This document shows positions 1-10,809 of a DNA stretch of 64,000 nt, piece by piece. The translations under genes and the position numbers were made by a program. The notes under the pieces are model-generated. The model saw only the letters and a program-made list of their open reading frames with translations, did not search any database and was not told the DNA's origin. Source of the DNA: Escallonia rubra (lineage: Eukaryota; Streptophyta; Magnoliopsida; Escalloniales; Escalloniaceae); NCBI GenBank assembly GCA_033065855.1, contig JAVXUO010000831.1, forward strand, positions 206,001 to 270,000, in the 5' to 3' direction. Position 1 is the stretch's first letter. Every line of letters starts with the position of its first letter.

Positions 1-785
1 ACGTTCATTGAAAATCTCATTCGATGCTCAATACTTATTTCTCTTTGAGTATCGATTTATTCATTGTAATATCGCTTATTGCATTCTGCATATTGGCATG
101 AGATAGTGTATTGAGGAGTTATAAGGATGGTCTGTATCGGGGGTGATATAAGGATGGTCTGTTATTGTCGGGAAATGCTAGTACCTTGAGGGTCTAGCTA
201 GTGTTCATATGCATATGTAACCATATCGTTATTAAGCACTGCCTGTGTGGCTTTGCTAAGTGTTACCCTGCACTGCCTGTGTGGCTTTGCAATTTACTCA
301 TGTCCAATATCATCTGCATTGTTTCAGTGAAATCGAAAGTGCATTTATTGAATCTTGAATTGCGAAATTGAGAATATTGTTTCTATATTGTCGTTGACAT
401 AACCTTCTGACCAAATCGTTTGTAATCTTACTGAATTTTGAGCGACCTTACTGAGCTCTCAAAAGCTCACTCCCTTTTTATGTTCCTTTCTGCAGGAAAT
501 AACCGACAGTAAGATTTCAGGATGATCGAGCCTGAATTTTCAGAATAGTTTATGGTTTCCATTATTTGTTTAATCAAGCCTTACTAGGGAACTGTTATGT
601 AATCAAATAAATTAAGTACTTTACAATTGTTTTGTGATAGAAATTGTCTGTTGAGCTAGACAATTGATGGATTATAGTGCTCTGATATGAATGTTATTAG
701 GTACCTTTAGTGGTAATGAATAAATTGAACAGTTGAGATTCGATGGATTGATCGGTTAACGATCCGAGAATTTCGGGTTGTTACA
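1..785 (+). repeat. 5' LTR (3' part) of LARD-1
   Basis: This is the right-hand 785 bases of a long terminal repeat whose start lies outside the window. By eye it matches 6067-6851 base for base with no length change and one substitution (GGATTGATC here, GGAGTGATC at about 6812). It ends in TGTTACA at 785, the inverted complement of the TGTAACA that opens the other LTR. The primer-binding site follows at once, which fixes this copy as the 5' LTR and the element as plus-oriented. The near identity of the LTRs points to a recent insertion. Confidence 0.93.
236..290 (+). repeat. Short direct repeat inside the LTR
   Basis: A 21-bp unit beginning GCACTGCCTGTGTGG occurs at 236-256 and again at 270-290. 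The same pair recurs in the 3' LTR at about 6302-6356. Just upstream, ATAAGGATGGTCTGT is also present twice (about 121-175). Short duplicated blocks are common in long Gypsy LTRs; no function is claimed. Confidence 0.85.
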
Positions 786-3109
786 GTTGGTATCAGAGCT
801 TAGGTATGAGATTCTGTAGACTCATAAGCCTAAGATAAATTGTGATTGAGATTGGATTTTGAAAACTTGTATTAGGTTTGAAGACTTATTTGAGGTTTAG
901 AATTGATTGAGATTTGCATTGAATACGCAATAGTAGACATGTTACTTACCTAAGAATTCTCGGATCTTAAGTAGTAACCAAAGAAGATGATTGAAGGACA
1001 AGAAAGTGATCTTTTGTTTCTTTGAGTAGTTCCATCAAATAGAAAGTATGAACGGTTAATGTTATGATTGCTAATGGATGTGCAATATATGTGTACGTAG
1101 AATTTGATTTTTGGGTCCTTAAGGTAATACTTTTAATGTGATGGATTCGGTAATAGTGGTTTGATATCCGACTACCCAGCGAAAGTATAATGGTTAGAAT
1201 TTAAGTAGTTGGTGTGACACTAGATGCTTTTAGATATTGCAATCTATACTGGCTAAGCCAAAGCGGTATGTTTCGAAAGGTGTTCGATGGTTTTGATTTT
1301 TGGTGACAGATTAATAAAAAGAGACGGGCAACATATTACCTTCAAGTGATCACATGGTTTTGATTAGAAACGTTATAGACATAGCATTATTACAATTTTA
1401 GTTAGGCCTTACGCATTGAGTCGTGGTCTTGGTGGTAAATGGAATAAAGATAGGAAATTTTGAGTTTGATTATGTGTTGAGTAGAGTATATGACTCAAAA
1501 ATTTGATGTTGGCTAGGAAGGGAAATGCATTAGGCTGAAAGTGTGCCAATAATGTAGCCACCTTAGTTAGTGGTTAACCTCAGCAAAATGACATTAAAAG
1601 AGAATTTAGATGACTACAATTGTGGATTCGATGAGAACGGAAGTTAAACTCAAGGTTTAGAGTGCAAGTCTCATATGATGAGGAAATATCTTAGTACTCA
1701 GGTATACCTTCGGCTTGAAGTTAAGTGTGTTATTCTGGGAGCATTTGAGTTCTGAGAGTTCCTTATAATAAAGTGATTTTATGGTTTCATTTTTGAGAAC
1801 TTTACCCCGATAATTTGATTAGATTGGGTTGTGTAATTGTTTTAACCATTCTGTTGAAACTTTGTTTTGAAGAGGATTATTAAGAGAATGAGTTCTCTTT
1901 AATTGTGGTCTTATAGAGATTTTTATGGATTTAGACACTCTGTATATGCCTGGGGTTATTAGTGACATCGTGGGTTAATATTTCATTTTAAGAACTTTGA
2001 TAGCAGTCAAGACTTCTGATTTGGGAATATATGTGACAAGGATGGGTCCCATAGTAATTAGAGCTTAAGTAACGATGAATTGATTGGGTTTCTGAAAACT
2101 TAAGTTATAATCAGAATCCTATAGTATAGTGAAACATTCAAAGTTACTGAATTACAATTTTGTGTTTTGACAAATGTTTTGGACAATTATTTACAAAGTC
2201 ATGAGGACTTTTAATGTGTGAGTGAAGCACACTTAAGATGGTAAGGAGACATATGAGTATAGTTGGCGAAAAACCTAACCAAGGCTGTCGAATAGCAGGT
2301 AGCACGATCATTAGATAGAGCTTTTGTAAGTCTTTGGTCTAAAACGTTGGAATTTTGAGATTTCAGAAAATTTTTAGATGGTTATATGATCTTTTGAAGT
2401 TCTGCAAGTATTAGAGTATAAGTGATTAACTAGTAAGTTCAATCTTAGTGTTAAGGGTGAACGGTAATTATAACGTTTAATATTCGCCGGGTATAAATTT
2501 TGATGCGGAGGTTAGTCACTGCTCGGATACTATGTTGGTTGCTTTATACCTGAGCTAAGTAGCGAGATCTAGTGTCTGACGGTGTAAGTATTATGAAATT
2601 GAGGCCAAATTTCTTTTAACGAGGAGAAGATGTAATATCAGTCTCAAAGTGGTCTTATGGTGATTTTGATATATTTGACATTGTAGAAATTGTTCAATTG
2701 GTGAGACTTCACAGTTCAGCGGCGATTTAGTGTATAAGTGGAGAAATTGAGCTTATAGTCGATTATGATATCTATACAATTTAGTTGTATAATGGAGAAA
2801 TGTGGAGATAACATTTTAGTGCGGTGGAGCTTGTGATTTAAGTGTATTGACTTTGAGGTAATACTTATCAGTTTACTGAAGTGTGTTAAATCCATTTCTG
2901 GCAGCGTTGTGTTTTTATGCTTTTAATGCATATACCCTGTAAAGTCGCTCGAAATTGTATTGGGGTTATTTACCAAATGCTTGAGTAACTTTAGTTTTAT
3001 AAGCACTTGAGGTGCTATGACACGGGTATCCGAGGTTCGCACATGAATACAACCAACAGTCTAAGGAACGTTAAATTTCGAGGACAAAATTTTTATAAGT
3101 GGGGAAGAA
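786..3109 (+). mobile_element. Non-coding interior of LARD-1
   Basis: The 2.3 kb between the two LTRs has no open frame of note on either strand, and I recognise no gag, protease, RT or integrase motif. It runs from the primer-binding site to a polypurine tract (AGTGGGGAAGAA, about 3099-3109) next to the 3' LTR. The sequence before the tract (TTTCGAGGACAAAATTTTT) is typical of plant chromovirus Gypsy elements of the Tekay/Del type. Long LTRs around a short non-coding interior fit a LARD (large retrotransposon derivative), which would be mobilised by enzymes from autonomous relatives. Lineage is inferred from the tract and LTR termini only. Confidence 0.8.
788..799 (+). other. Primer-binding site, initiator Met tRNA
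   Basis: TGGTATCAGAGC lies two bases after the LTR end. It is the standard plant primer-binding site complementary to the 3' end of initiator methionine tRNA, used to start minus-strand DNA synthesis. Position and sequence together confirm an LTR retrotransposon in plus orientation. Confidence 0.93.
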
Positions 3110-6100
3110 TGTAACATCCCAAAAATCTGAAGCTGAATATACGGTGAAAATCCCAAACTAATCATCTATCGGACCTTTAGCGACAAAATGGTGAACATTA
3201 GACATTTTGATTATTAGAATTTTAGTAACCTTAAGTTGTATTTAACAATAGTAGTTATAAGAAAGATTGATTAACGTCTTTAGTGATGATTAACATGATT
3301 GAACTTTTTATTTTATTTTTTTGTCGATAACGTTTAGCGACGAATTTAAATTTTTGACAATGATATAATTTTTAATGACAACATAATTTATTATTTAACG
3401 TCGGCGTGTATTTTAGCGAAAATTATTCTTTTTTAACATTGATATATCTCTTTAAGCGAAAATTAAACTTCTTTTAATATCGGCGCTTTTGTTAACGACG
3501 ATTTGTCAAACGAGATAGCGCAAAAGACCCGTTAATAAGTTTTCATAGTGCATTTACTATTTGTAGATAATTATTTTGGACGTTTTCACGATAATAAAAG
3601 TTTCGGGTGAAAACTTGAGCGACTAATAGAAGTATAGGGTGTTTCTTGTGATTTTTCCAACTAGGGTTTTTAGGTAGAAATATGCATTGTCCGTGGGCAG
3701 CCGTCCAAGGCCTCCCTTCGATTCGGCAGACGCACCTTGAATGAGAGAAAGAGAGATACTGAGAGAGAAAGAAGGGAATTGACGCGGCAGATTTGTTCCG
3801 GCGAATTTTCGGTAAGGTTTTTAATCTTTTCTCCCTAGTTTTTCAATGATTATGTGATCAAGGGACGCAACCGCGAGGAAACTGTTAGGAGGTTCATGTG
3901 ATTGTGTGTGTGTGTGTGTGTGTGTGTAATTATATGCGTGTGGGTGTATAAGTGGTAAAGGGGATTATGCCGTGAGGCAGTTGATCATGTGTGTGTGTAT
4001 TTGGTGTTGGCTGTTGGGTTTATGTATATGAAAGGCAGAGCTGCTGCTAGTAAGGTTATGCTTAACAGTTATATACGTTTCAGATAGATATGCATACAGA
4101 GGTTATATATATATTAGATGAATACGTGACTGAGCTGGGTGTATTTGTGCGTGTGTTTTGGGATCTGCCGATCGAGAGTGTGAGTGTACGAGATGGGAGA
4201 AGGGGTGTAGTGTGCTTTGATGGGGCTCCTGCCGGGAACAAGAGAGACGACAGCCATGTGTCATGAGAAAGCAAGGGTACGGATGAGAAAACGGAGCTGC
4301 AGATCTGTGTTGTGTGCGAGAAAGGTGTGTGCCCGCGACTGTTCATCTATGTGTGAAGTGGGTTTTGCAAGGGAGATGAAGGACTGCCGTTAAGGCAGAC
4401 CCTGTGAGTGCTGTGTATGATTGTTTGGCGTGGGGTGAAGCTGCCAAGAAGACAGCTGAGTGCTTTTGTGGGGTGTAGGTGTGTGTTATGCGCTCCAGTT
4501 TGTGTGTGTTTGCGGTGGAAGTTGGAGTATAGTGTGTTTAGTGCATGAGTGTAATGTAATGAGTGTTTATGTATACATAATGGGTTTGGGATGTGCAAAA
4601 GTGATTAACTGTGTAGACTCATGGGTTTGTATGAGAGAAGGATGGAGGAGATGAAGAGTGCAGCCGTAGGTTGGGTGTGGGTGGTGTAAGCTGTGTGTGT
4701 TTTGGTGTGTGTAGGTTGCAATGAAAGTATATGTGTGTTTGGGTGCAGCTGGGTCGTGTATATGTGAGTGTTATTTGTGTGTGAGAGAGTGTTTGAGTGT
4801 GTGTAATGCGAGAGTGAGGGAAGGTATGTGGGTCTGTGTAAATGTGTGTGAGTTTGAGGCGGCAGTGGGTGTGAGAGCAAGGAAAAGTGGGGTGCATGTG
4901 TGTTTGGGTATGGAGGAAGGGAACCAGCTACTGCCTTCAAAGTGTGTGGCATTGGGTGCAGTGTATATATGTGTCTGTGTGTGTGTAAAGGAAAGTGAGA
5001 GAGATAGCCGTGGTGATGAGATGAAAATGGGGAACAAGGGAAGCTGCGTGAACAGTAACCATGAGCTGGTGAGTGTATTTTGGTTTGGAGAGAAAGTAAA
5101 GAGAAGAAGAAGATGAAGAGAAGTTTGGAGCGGAAAATTCGATTAACGTTAAGTTCGACACGTGCGTTAAATAGCGCACGGTTATTGTTAGCACGCGAAA
5201 CTTTACAGTATAGTACGATAGGCTATATTAGAATTCTTGGAAGAATTTTATAATTTTCTGAGATCGTATGAATTATTATTATTTTCTGTAAATTTCATAT
5301 TTGGAAAATTCTTTTGGAGTCTTTAAACCCTGAAAATGTTCTCGGAAAAATTATAGTAATGTTTTCATAATATAGGAAAGACTCAGTAAAAGTTTGGTAA
5401 ATTTTCGAGTTGATTTATTTATCATTTGCTGTATCGCATTGAGTTTAGCAAAACGAAAAATAAAGAAATAGTTTCAGTGTCTTTTAAATTCTGATTTCAA
5501 TTTCTATAATTTTTATATATACTTTAAAGTTCCTATAAAAATTATGGGACTTATTTTGCATCTGGAAGTAATTATGGCTATTATTGGGNTTTTATTGTCT
5601 TTAAACAAATTATTTTAATGTGAAAATATTCACAAATTCAGAAAATGCATATTTTGACTTTTAAAAATGTTTTAAGCTATAAATAATGTTTGATGAACGA
5701 TTAGAACATTTTTGGGATATTTCTGAGTCTCAGGGAGTGACGAATTTCGGGGTAGGTTGGCCGTGTGGAAACCGCTCCGTCGGGTAGAGAAATGGGTATG
5801 CTATAGATAATTATATTTAGATTTTAATGTAGTAGTATGAATAAGTGTTCTGATAAATGATTCTGCCAACCTAGGTTAACCTCGAGGAATTTGATTGAGA
5901 GCATTTTTAGCTTCAGCGTTGGTTTGAGGTAAGGGATTTTCATCCGAACCTAACTCATCTATTTGATTCATATGTTATTCTGATTTGCTATCGTTATTTC
6001 TTTGGACTCAATTATAATTGTGATGAATTGTATCGATTGTCATTAATAACCTTGTTTGAGCCTGACACGTTCATTGAAAATCTCATTCGATGCTCAATAC

Positions 6101-6851
6101 TTATTTCTCTTTGAGTATCGATTTATTCATTGTAATATCGCTTATTGCATTCTGCATATTGGCATGAGATAGTGTATTGAGGAGTTATAAGGATGGTCTG
6201 TATCGGGGGTGATATAAGGATGGTCTGTTATTGTCGGGAAATGCTAGTACCTTGAGGGTCTAGCTAGTGTTCATATGCATATGTAACCATATCGTTATTA
6301 AGCACTGCCTGTGTGGCTTTGCTAAGTGTTACCCTGCACTGCCTGTGTGGCTTTGCAATTTACTCATGTCCAATATCATCTGCATTGTTTCAGTGAAATC
6401 GAAAGTGCATTTATTGAATCTTGAATTGCGAAATTGAGAATATTGTTTCTATATTGTCGTTGACATAACCTTCTGACCAAATCGTTTGTAATCTTACTGA
6501 ATTTTGAGCGACCTTACTGAGCTCTCAAAAGCTCACTCCCTTTTTATGTTCCTTTCTGCAGGAAATAACCGACAGTAAGATTTCAGGATGATCGAGCCTG
6601 AATTTTCAGAATAGTTTATGGTTTCCATTATTTGTTTAATCAAGCCTTACTAGGGAACTGTTATGTAATCAAATAAATTAAGTACTTTACAATTGTTTTG
6701 TGATAGAAATTGTCTGTTGAGCTAGACAATTGATGGATTATAGTGCTCTGATATGAATGTTATTAGGTACCTTTAGTGGTAATGAATAAATTGAACAGTT
6801 GAGATTCGATGGAGTGATCGGTTAACGATCCGAGAATTTCGGGTTGTTACA
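3110..6851 (+). repeat. 3' LTR of LARD-1, complete, 3742 bp
   Basis: Starts TGTAACATCCC and ends GGTTGTTACA, giving 7-bp terminal inverted repeats. Its last 785 bases match the partial 5' LTR at the window start. The LTR holds a degenerate AT-rich block with recurring TTTAGCGA motifs (about 3310-3500), a TG-rich tract (about 3900-5000) and an AT-rich 3' half. One base at 5589 is undetermined (n). The overlapping frames in the TG-rich part are low-complexity and not genes. The TSD cannot be tested because the left flank is outside the window; the 5 bases after the LTR are TATAT. Confidence 0.92.
3903..5000 (+). repeat. TG microsatellite and TG-rich tract in the LTR
   Basis: A clean (TG)n run at about 3903-3927 is followed by roughly 1.1 kb dominated by TGTG and GTGTG words with interspersed purines. 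It explains the many spurious overlapping frames here on both strands. The minus-oriented Gypsy element at 43909-54575 has the equivalent CA-rich tract on the + strand (49365-50030), so this is a shared structural trait of these LTRs. Confidence 0.85.
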
Positions 6852-8058
6852 TATATCGAGCACTGCATAAGGCTACGAGATTGGATGCGAAGTCTATTGC
6901 CGCCTGCCTGACTCTATTACAGGTATGAGCATTTATATTCTTGTTTTGACGTGTCAAAGTATTCGTGATTATTTACTAATTCCATATAATGTTTGCATTC
7001 ACAGGTTTGGTCTTACGAGAGGCTACCCACGGGACGTCCACAACCGCGGGAATATTCTGATGCGGAGTGGCCTAGGGTGTCGGTCTGGGGGCCGGAGACC
7101 AACCGGAAGAGACGGGTAAACCCTCACAACCATCTACAATTCTATCGGGGGGAAATTAGATATGTTGGATGCACCCCAGGTGACGTGGCAGCCATACAGC
7201 AAGGTGATGCATCGGTTAGATGAGTATTGTTGGCAACTTCCAGTATCGTACGTGCTGGCAGGTTTGGTTCGGGTGCCACTTATTCACTTCGAAGTATGTG
7301 CGTTTCAGATGCCCGACCGAGCCATGAAGCAAGTTGGCTGTCTACAAGGGATACCAAAACCCCCTGTAGACATGCGGCCATACAGGAGTTTTCGATGGCC
7401 AAAATTTGAGGTGCCTGATGCCTTGAATTTATTAAGCGACGAGGTGGAACAGTGGAATACTTGTCAAGAAACGTATGCTAGCCTTGTATCGCTCAAGCAC
7501 GACGGCACCAGTCTTGAGGAGTACTTGCAATGGTTTCTCATGGTGACGCGCACGAGGGTGAATCGCCCTTCCCAGCCGACGAAGACATCGTATGCGCCAC
7601 GTGAATTCTATGACCAGTTCTGGGCATTGAACATTGTAAGTCACCCTCGTGTTGTTTCAATATTTATTTCTATGACCAGCTCTGGGCATTGAACATTGTA
7701 AGTCACCCTCATGTTTATGCATGTTTTTTAGGTTGATCAGGGCACTGAGGTGTTTAAGCAGCTGGAGTCGTTTGACTGGTTTGTCGCGCAGGCTCCCGTC
7801 AGTCTCAAGAGGTCCATTGAGAGGTACAAGACTGATCTTCACAACTTCAGTGTTGCGTACCGGGGTTACCCAGGGGAGCCGTCTAGGCGCTCAGCGCCTG
7901 ACGCGTACAACTCTCAGCCCCAGAGTCAGGGCCTGGGGGAGCCGTCTAGTCGCTTGCCTTCTGACGCGTCTTCATCGCATAGCTATGAATTCTGGGAGTC
8001 ATATAGTCGCTTGCCTCCTGACGCATACGACTCTCGGTGCCAGAGTCAGGTTCCCTAA
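6852..8058 (+). pseudogene. Plant mobile domain (MAIN-like) gene, 5'-truncated
   Basis: Translation gives a PMD protein (PF10536 type, as in MAIN/MAIL1 and many transposon genes). Exon 1 (6852-6922) encodes YRALHKATRL...CLTLLQ. After a GT-AG intron (6923-7004), exon 2 (7005-7635) reads VWSYERLP..., VTWQPY, VPLIHFEV and MPDRAMKQVGCLQGIP, all hallmark PMD motifs. A second intron (7636-7731) leads to exon 3, a serine/proline-rich tail with repeated SRLP(P/S)DA units. The 5' end is replaced by LARD-1. A one-base frameshift near 7158-7162 (ATTAGATATG where the frame needs one base fewer) breaks exon 2. The TAA at 8056-8058 is followed in the same frame by the Ulp1 region, so it may be a nonsense mutation rather than a true end. 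Confidence 0.82.
7606..7714 (+). repeat. Tandem duplication that copies a 5' splice site
   Basis: About 46 bp around the end of PMD exon 2 (TCTATGACCAG...GGGCATTGAACATTGTAAGT) occur twice, 62 bp apart. Each copy carries a GTAAGT donor, at 7636 and 7698. The downstream copy lies inside the inferred intron, so the gene has two equivalent donors before the single acceptor at 7731. Using the second would insert 62 nt and shift the frame. Confidence 0.85.
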
Positions 8059-8954
8059 GTAGGAATCCAGGCCTCGCGCCCAAGCATCCGGTCGGACAAA
8101 GGACAAGCGACGAAGCCATTGAGGCCGGACAAGATGGGTTGGATCGACCGGCACTACTTCGGGCATGAGTCTGTCAATTCAACAGACTTTCCTCTTGCGA
8201 CATTCCTAGGTCATGAGGATATCAGAACGTTGGCGCCGGAGACATATATTTCAAATTTTGTCATGAACGCTTACATAGATCTGCTCCGGATTAGAGAGCA
8301 ACATTTTAACCGTTCTGAATATTTGAAGCTTAACATGTATCCCACTCATTTTGTGGAATTAACGGTGAGGGAATTCACAAAATGAAGGAGGCGAGGGGGC
8401 GGCAGGGGTAAGTGGAAGGCATGATGAACGCAAACTATCAATGTCACGCTGCTGATGCGAACCTTATCATGATACCTTGTCATCATGCAAACCACTGGTT
8501 CCTATTAGTTCTCCATCCAGCGTTCAGAACGGTTCAAATATACGATAGCCTAAGGGAGGACGAGCCTGGACAGCTGCTGGCACAGATGTACAGCGAGTAC
8601 ATCACTTTAGTGGTTAGTTTTTATTTTTTGACCTTGGCTCATAGTATATTCTTCTTGTTACATAGGCTTGATTCTCGTTTTTATTGTTGGATGCAGACTA
8701 CTGTTCTCTCGCTAGCGTGCGAACGGCCACCGGGGGACCCTTGGACGGTCGTGATGATAAAGGACCGACCAAAGCAATATAACGGTCACGATTGCGGGAT
8801 TTACGTCCTCAAGTACATGGACTACATTTCTCGCTCGGAAGTGCTCAAACACTCCTCGTGGACTAGGAAGGATGCCTTGACGTTTAGGTATAGGATAGCC
8901 TGGAAGCTAAAAAAAAATGAAGCTAGACGCCTTCATTACCATTATCCTGACTAG
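8059..8954 (+). pseudogene. Ulp1-like C48 cysteine protease domain
   Basis: A Ulp1/SENP-type domain, the fold of SUMO-specific proteases. The lead-in (about 8119-8385) includes APETYISNFVMNAYIDLLR, typical of the segment before the catalytic core. The core (8412-8954) has the His in HHANHW, the Asp in VQIYDS, and the Gln/Cys region KQYNGHDCGIYVLKYMDY, so the catalytic residues are all present. An 84-bp segment (8613-8696) starting GTTAGT and ending ATGCAG looks like an in-frame intron. The lead-in continues the PMD frame after the TAA at 8056. A stop at 8383-8385 and a frame change near 8410-8420 separate it from the core. The final stop falls in the first unit of the 167-bp array. Close relatives are transposon-borne; a host role is not indicated. 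Confidence 0.82.
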
Positions 8955-9897
8955 CGTGGCTAAGGTGCAATGATGTTACAAAAAACTGCACAAAAAAGAA
9001 ATATACAGGATTTTGTCTCGCATGCTATGAATTTGGAGCTAAAATGTGCGCGAATATACCTTTCATATGACGCATTTGAAAAAATTACGCGTCTCGCTTT
9101 TCGCCGAAATTCATAGAAATAGGCTAACTAGCGTGCATGAGGTGCAATCAGAGAAAAAAAGTGACAAAAAAATTATAACTTTTTTCGCAAGCTAAGAATT
9201 GGGCCCTAAAGTGTGCGCGAATAGGGGCGTCGTAGGAAAACTCAAAAAATAATTTGTCTCATTTTTCGCCGAAATTCATAGAAATGGGCTAACTAGTGTG
9301 CCTGAGGTGCAATGAGAAGAAAAAAAGTGACAAAAAAAATTATAACTTTTTTCGCAAGTTAAGAATTGGGCCCTAAAGTGTGCGCGAATAGGGGTGTCGT
9401 AGGAAAATCCAAAAAATAATTTGTCTCATTTTTCGCCGAAATTCATAGAAATAGGCTAATTAGCGTGCCTGAGGTGCAATGAGAGAAAAAAAAAGTGACA
9501 AAAAAATTATAACTTTTTTCGCAAGCTAAAAATTGGGCCCTAAAGTGTACGCGAATAAGGGCGTCGTAGGAAAACTCAAAAAATAATTTGTCTCATTTTT
9601 CGCCGAAATTCATAGAAATGGGCTAACTAGCGTGTCTGAGGTGCAATGAGAGAAAAAAAAAAGTGACAAAAAAATTTATAACTTTTTTCGTAAGCTAAGA
9701 ATTGGGCCCTAAAGTGTGCGCGAATAGGGGCGTCGTAGGAAAATCCAAAAAATAATTTGTCTCATTTTTTGCCAAAATTCATAGAAATGGACTAACTAGC
9801 GTGCCTGAGGTACAATGAGCGAAAAAAAAGTGACAAAAAAATTTACAACTTTTTGCGCAAGCTAAGCATTGGGCCCTAAAGTGTGCCCGAATAGGCC
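8948..9897 (+). repeat. Satellite-like tandem array, ~167-bp unit, ~5.5 copies
   Basis: The phrase GGCTAACTAGCGTGCCTGAG and close variants recur at about 8948, 9122, 9287, 9454, 9621 and 9790, spaced 165-171 bp. Each unit continues with GTGACAAAAAAATTATAAC, GGGCCCTAAAGTGTGCGCGA and TTTTTCGCCGAAATTCATAG. The first unit is the most diverged and includes the Ulp1 stop codon; the inner units are very alike, as expected after local homogenisation. The array fills the space between the convergent PMD-Ulp1 and transposase 3' ends. Confidence 0.92.
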
Positions 9898-10009
9898 CTT
9901 CCAAAAGTATCAATAATCCACAAACCAAATCACAAATTAAAGATTTCACAAACCAAATCACAAATATAAACATTATAAAAGTTCAATTTATACAACTGAA
10001 ACATTAATC

Positions 10010-10642
10010 CTAACACTCTTCCTCATCATCGTCCTCCTCGACCACACTGCCAGGTTCGATACCTAGCACTTTATAATGATTTCTCTTGCCATGGTCAGTC
10101 ATCTTATTACACAACGCACACTTTCGCAATTTTTTTTGACCCGTTGCTTCTTCAATCGGATTCTTCATACGTATTGCTCGTTTTCGCCTTTTGTTTGAGA
10201 AATAATTGGATAAAAAATGTTGTCCTCCTCACCTTGCAGGCTAGTGCTGTCAATGACTGGCTGTGAAGCTCGATTGAATCTACCGGCTGGAGTCGTCCGA
10301 AGGTCCCGACTTTCTGGTAATGCCATCCTAAACTGTGCATGCTTAGCCTTATCCCGTGAGGCTGCTTCAACTTGATACATGTACTCATCAAATGTTGATG
10401 CTGCATCCATTGATAAACCGTGCATGATGTTACAAAGGTGATTATATCGCATCGTCTCAGATTGCTTGAAATCGACTGAAACATTGGGCATGTAAGGAAT
10501 GTGACCGTGGACTCTATTGGCTTCCTTCGTCCACCGTTCCAAGATATACTGTGGAGGGATTTTCACTCGCATTCTTGGCGCTAAAAACCCTCAATGCGTG
10601 TCAACAAAGTATACATTTATGCTCAAACAGTTGACAGTTGCA
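10010..10642 (-). pseudogene. SWIM finger and acidic C-terminus of the transposase
   Basis: Reading the minus strand from 10642, CNCQLFEHKCILC then HALRVFSAKN forms a SWIM zinc finger, interrupted by TGA (10601-10603) in place of the residue between the third Cys and the His; CGA to TGA would explain it. After a frame change, 10572-10165 encodes IPPQYILERWTKEANRV, the family's post-SWIM motif. After another shift the tail reads MKNPIEEATGQKKLRKC, CALCNKMTDHGKRNHYK and an EEDDDEEEC end at 10010. This tail was too fragmented to appear as one open frame. Confidence 0.75.
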
Positions 10643-10809
10643 ATTAAAAAACCCGGTCTCCTTACAAACTGCTACGGTAAAATGTCTTCAGTTCCTCGGA
10701 GCCGACGAAGAGCACGGATTAGCAAAATTCATCACATTTTTCAAAGCATAAACCTTGATCAGTCTGGTGGAATACTCGTGCAACTTTGTCATGCTATATT
10801 GATTCGACT

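Noticed and set aside
4080..5194. Many overlapping open frames on both strands (Thr/His/Ser-rich or Cys/Val-rich)
   Set aside because: They are produced by the TG-rich tract in the LARD-1 LTR, overlap each other in several frames and show no domain.
7227..7842. Shadow frames inside the PMD gene (7227-7409, 7432-7644, 7657-7842, 7721-8062)
   Set aside because: They lie in other frames of exons supported by PMD motifs.
8948..9897. Array considered as a CRISPR-like repeat
   Set aside because: Units are contiguous ~167-bp tandem copies with no unique spacers, and this is a plant nuclear context.
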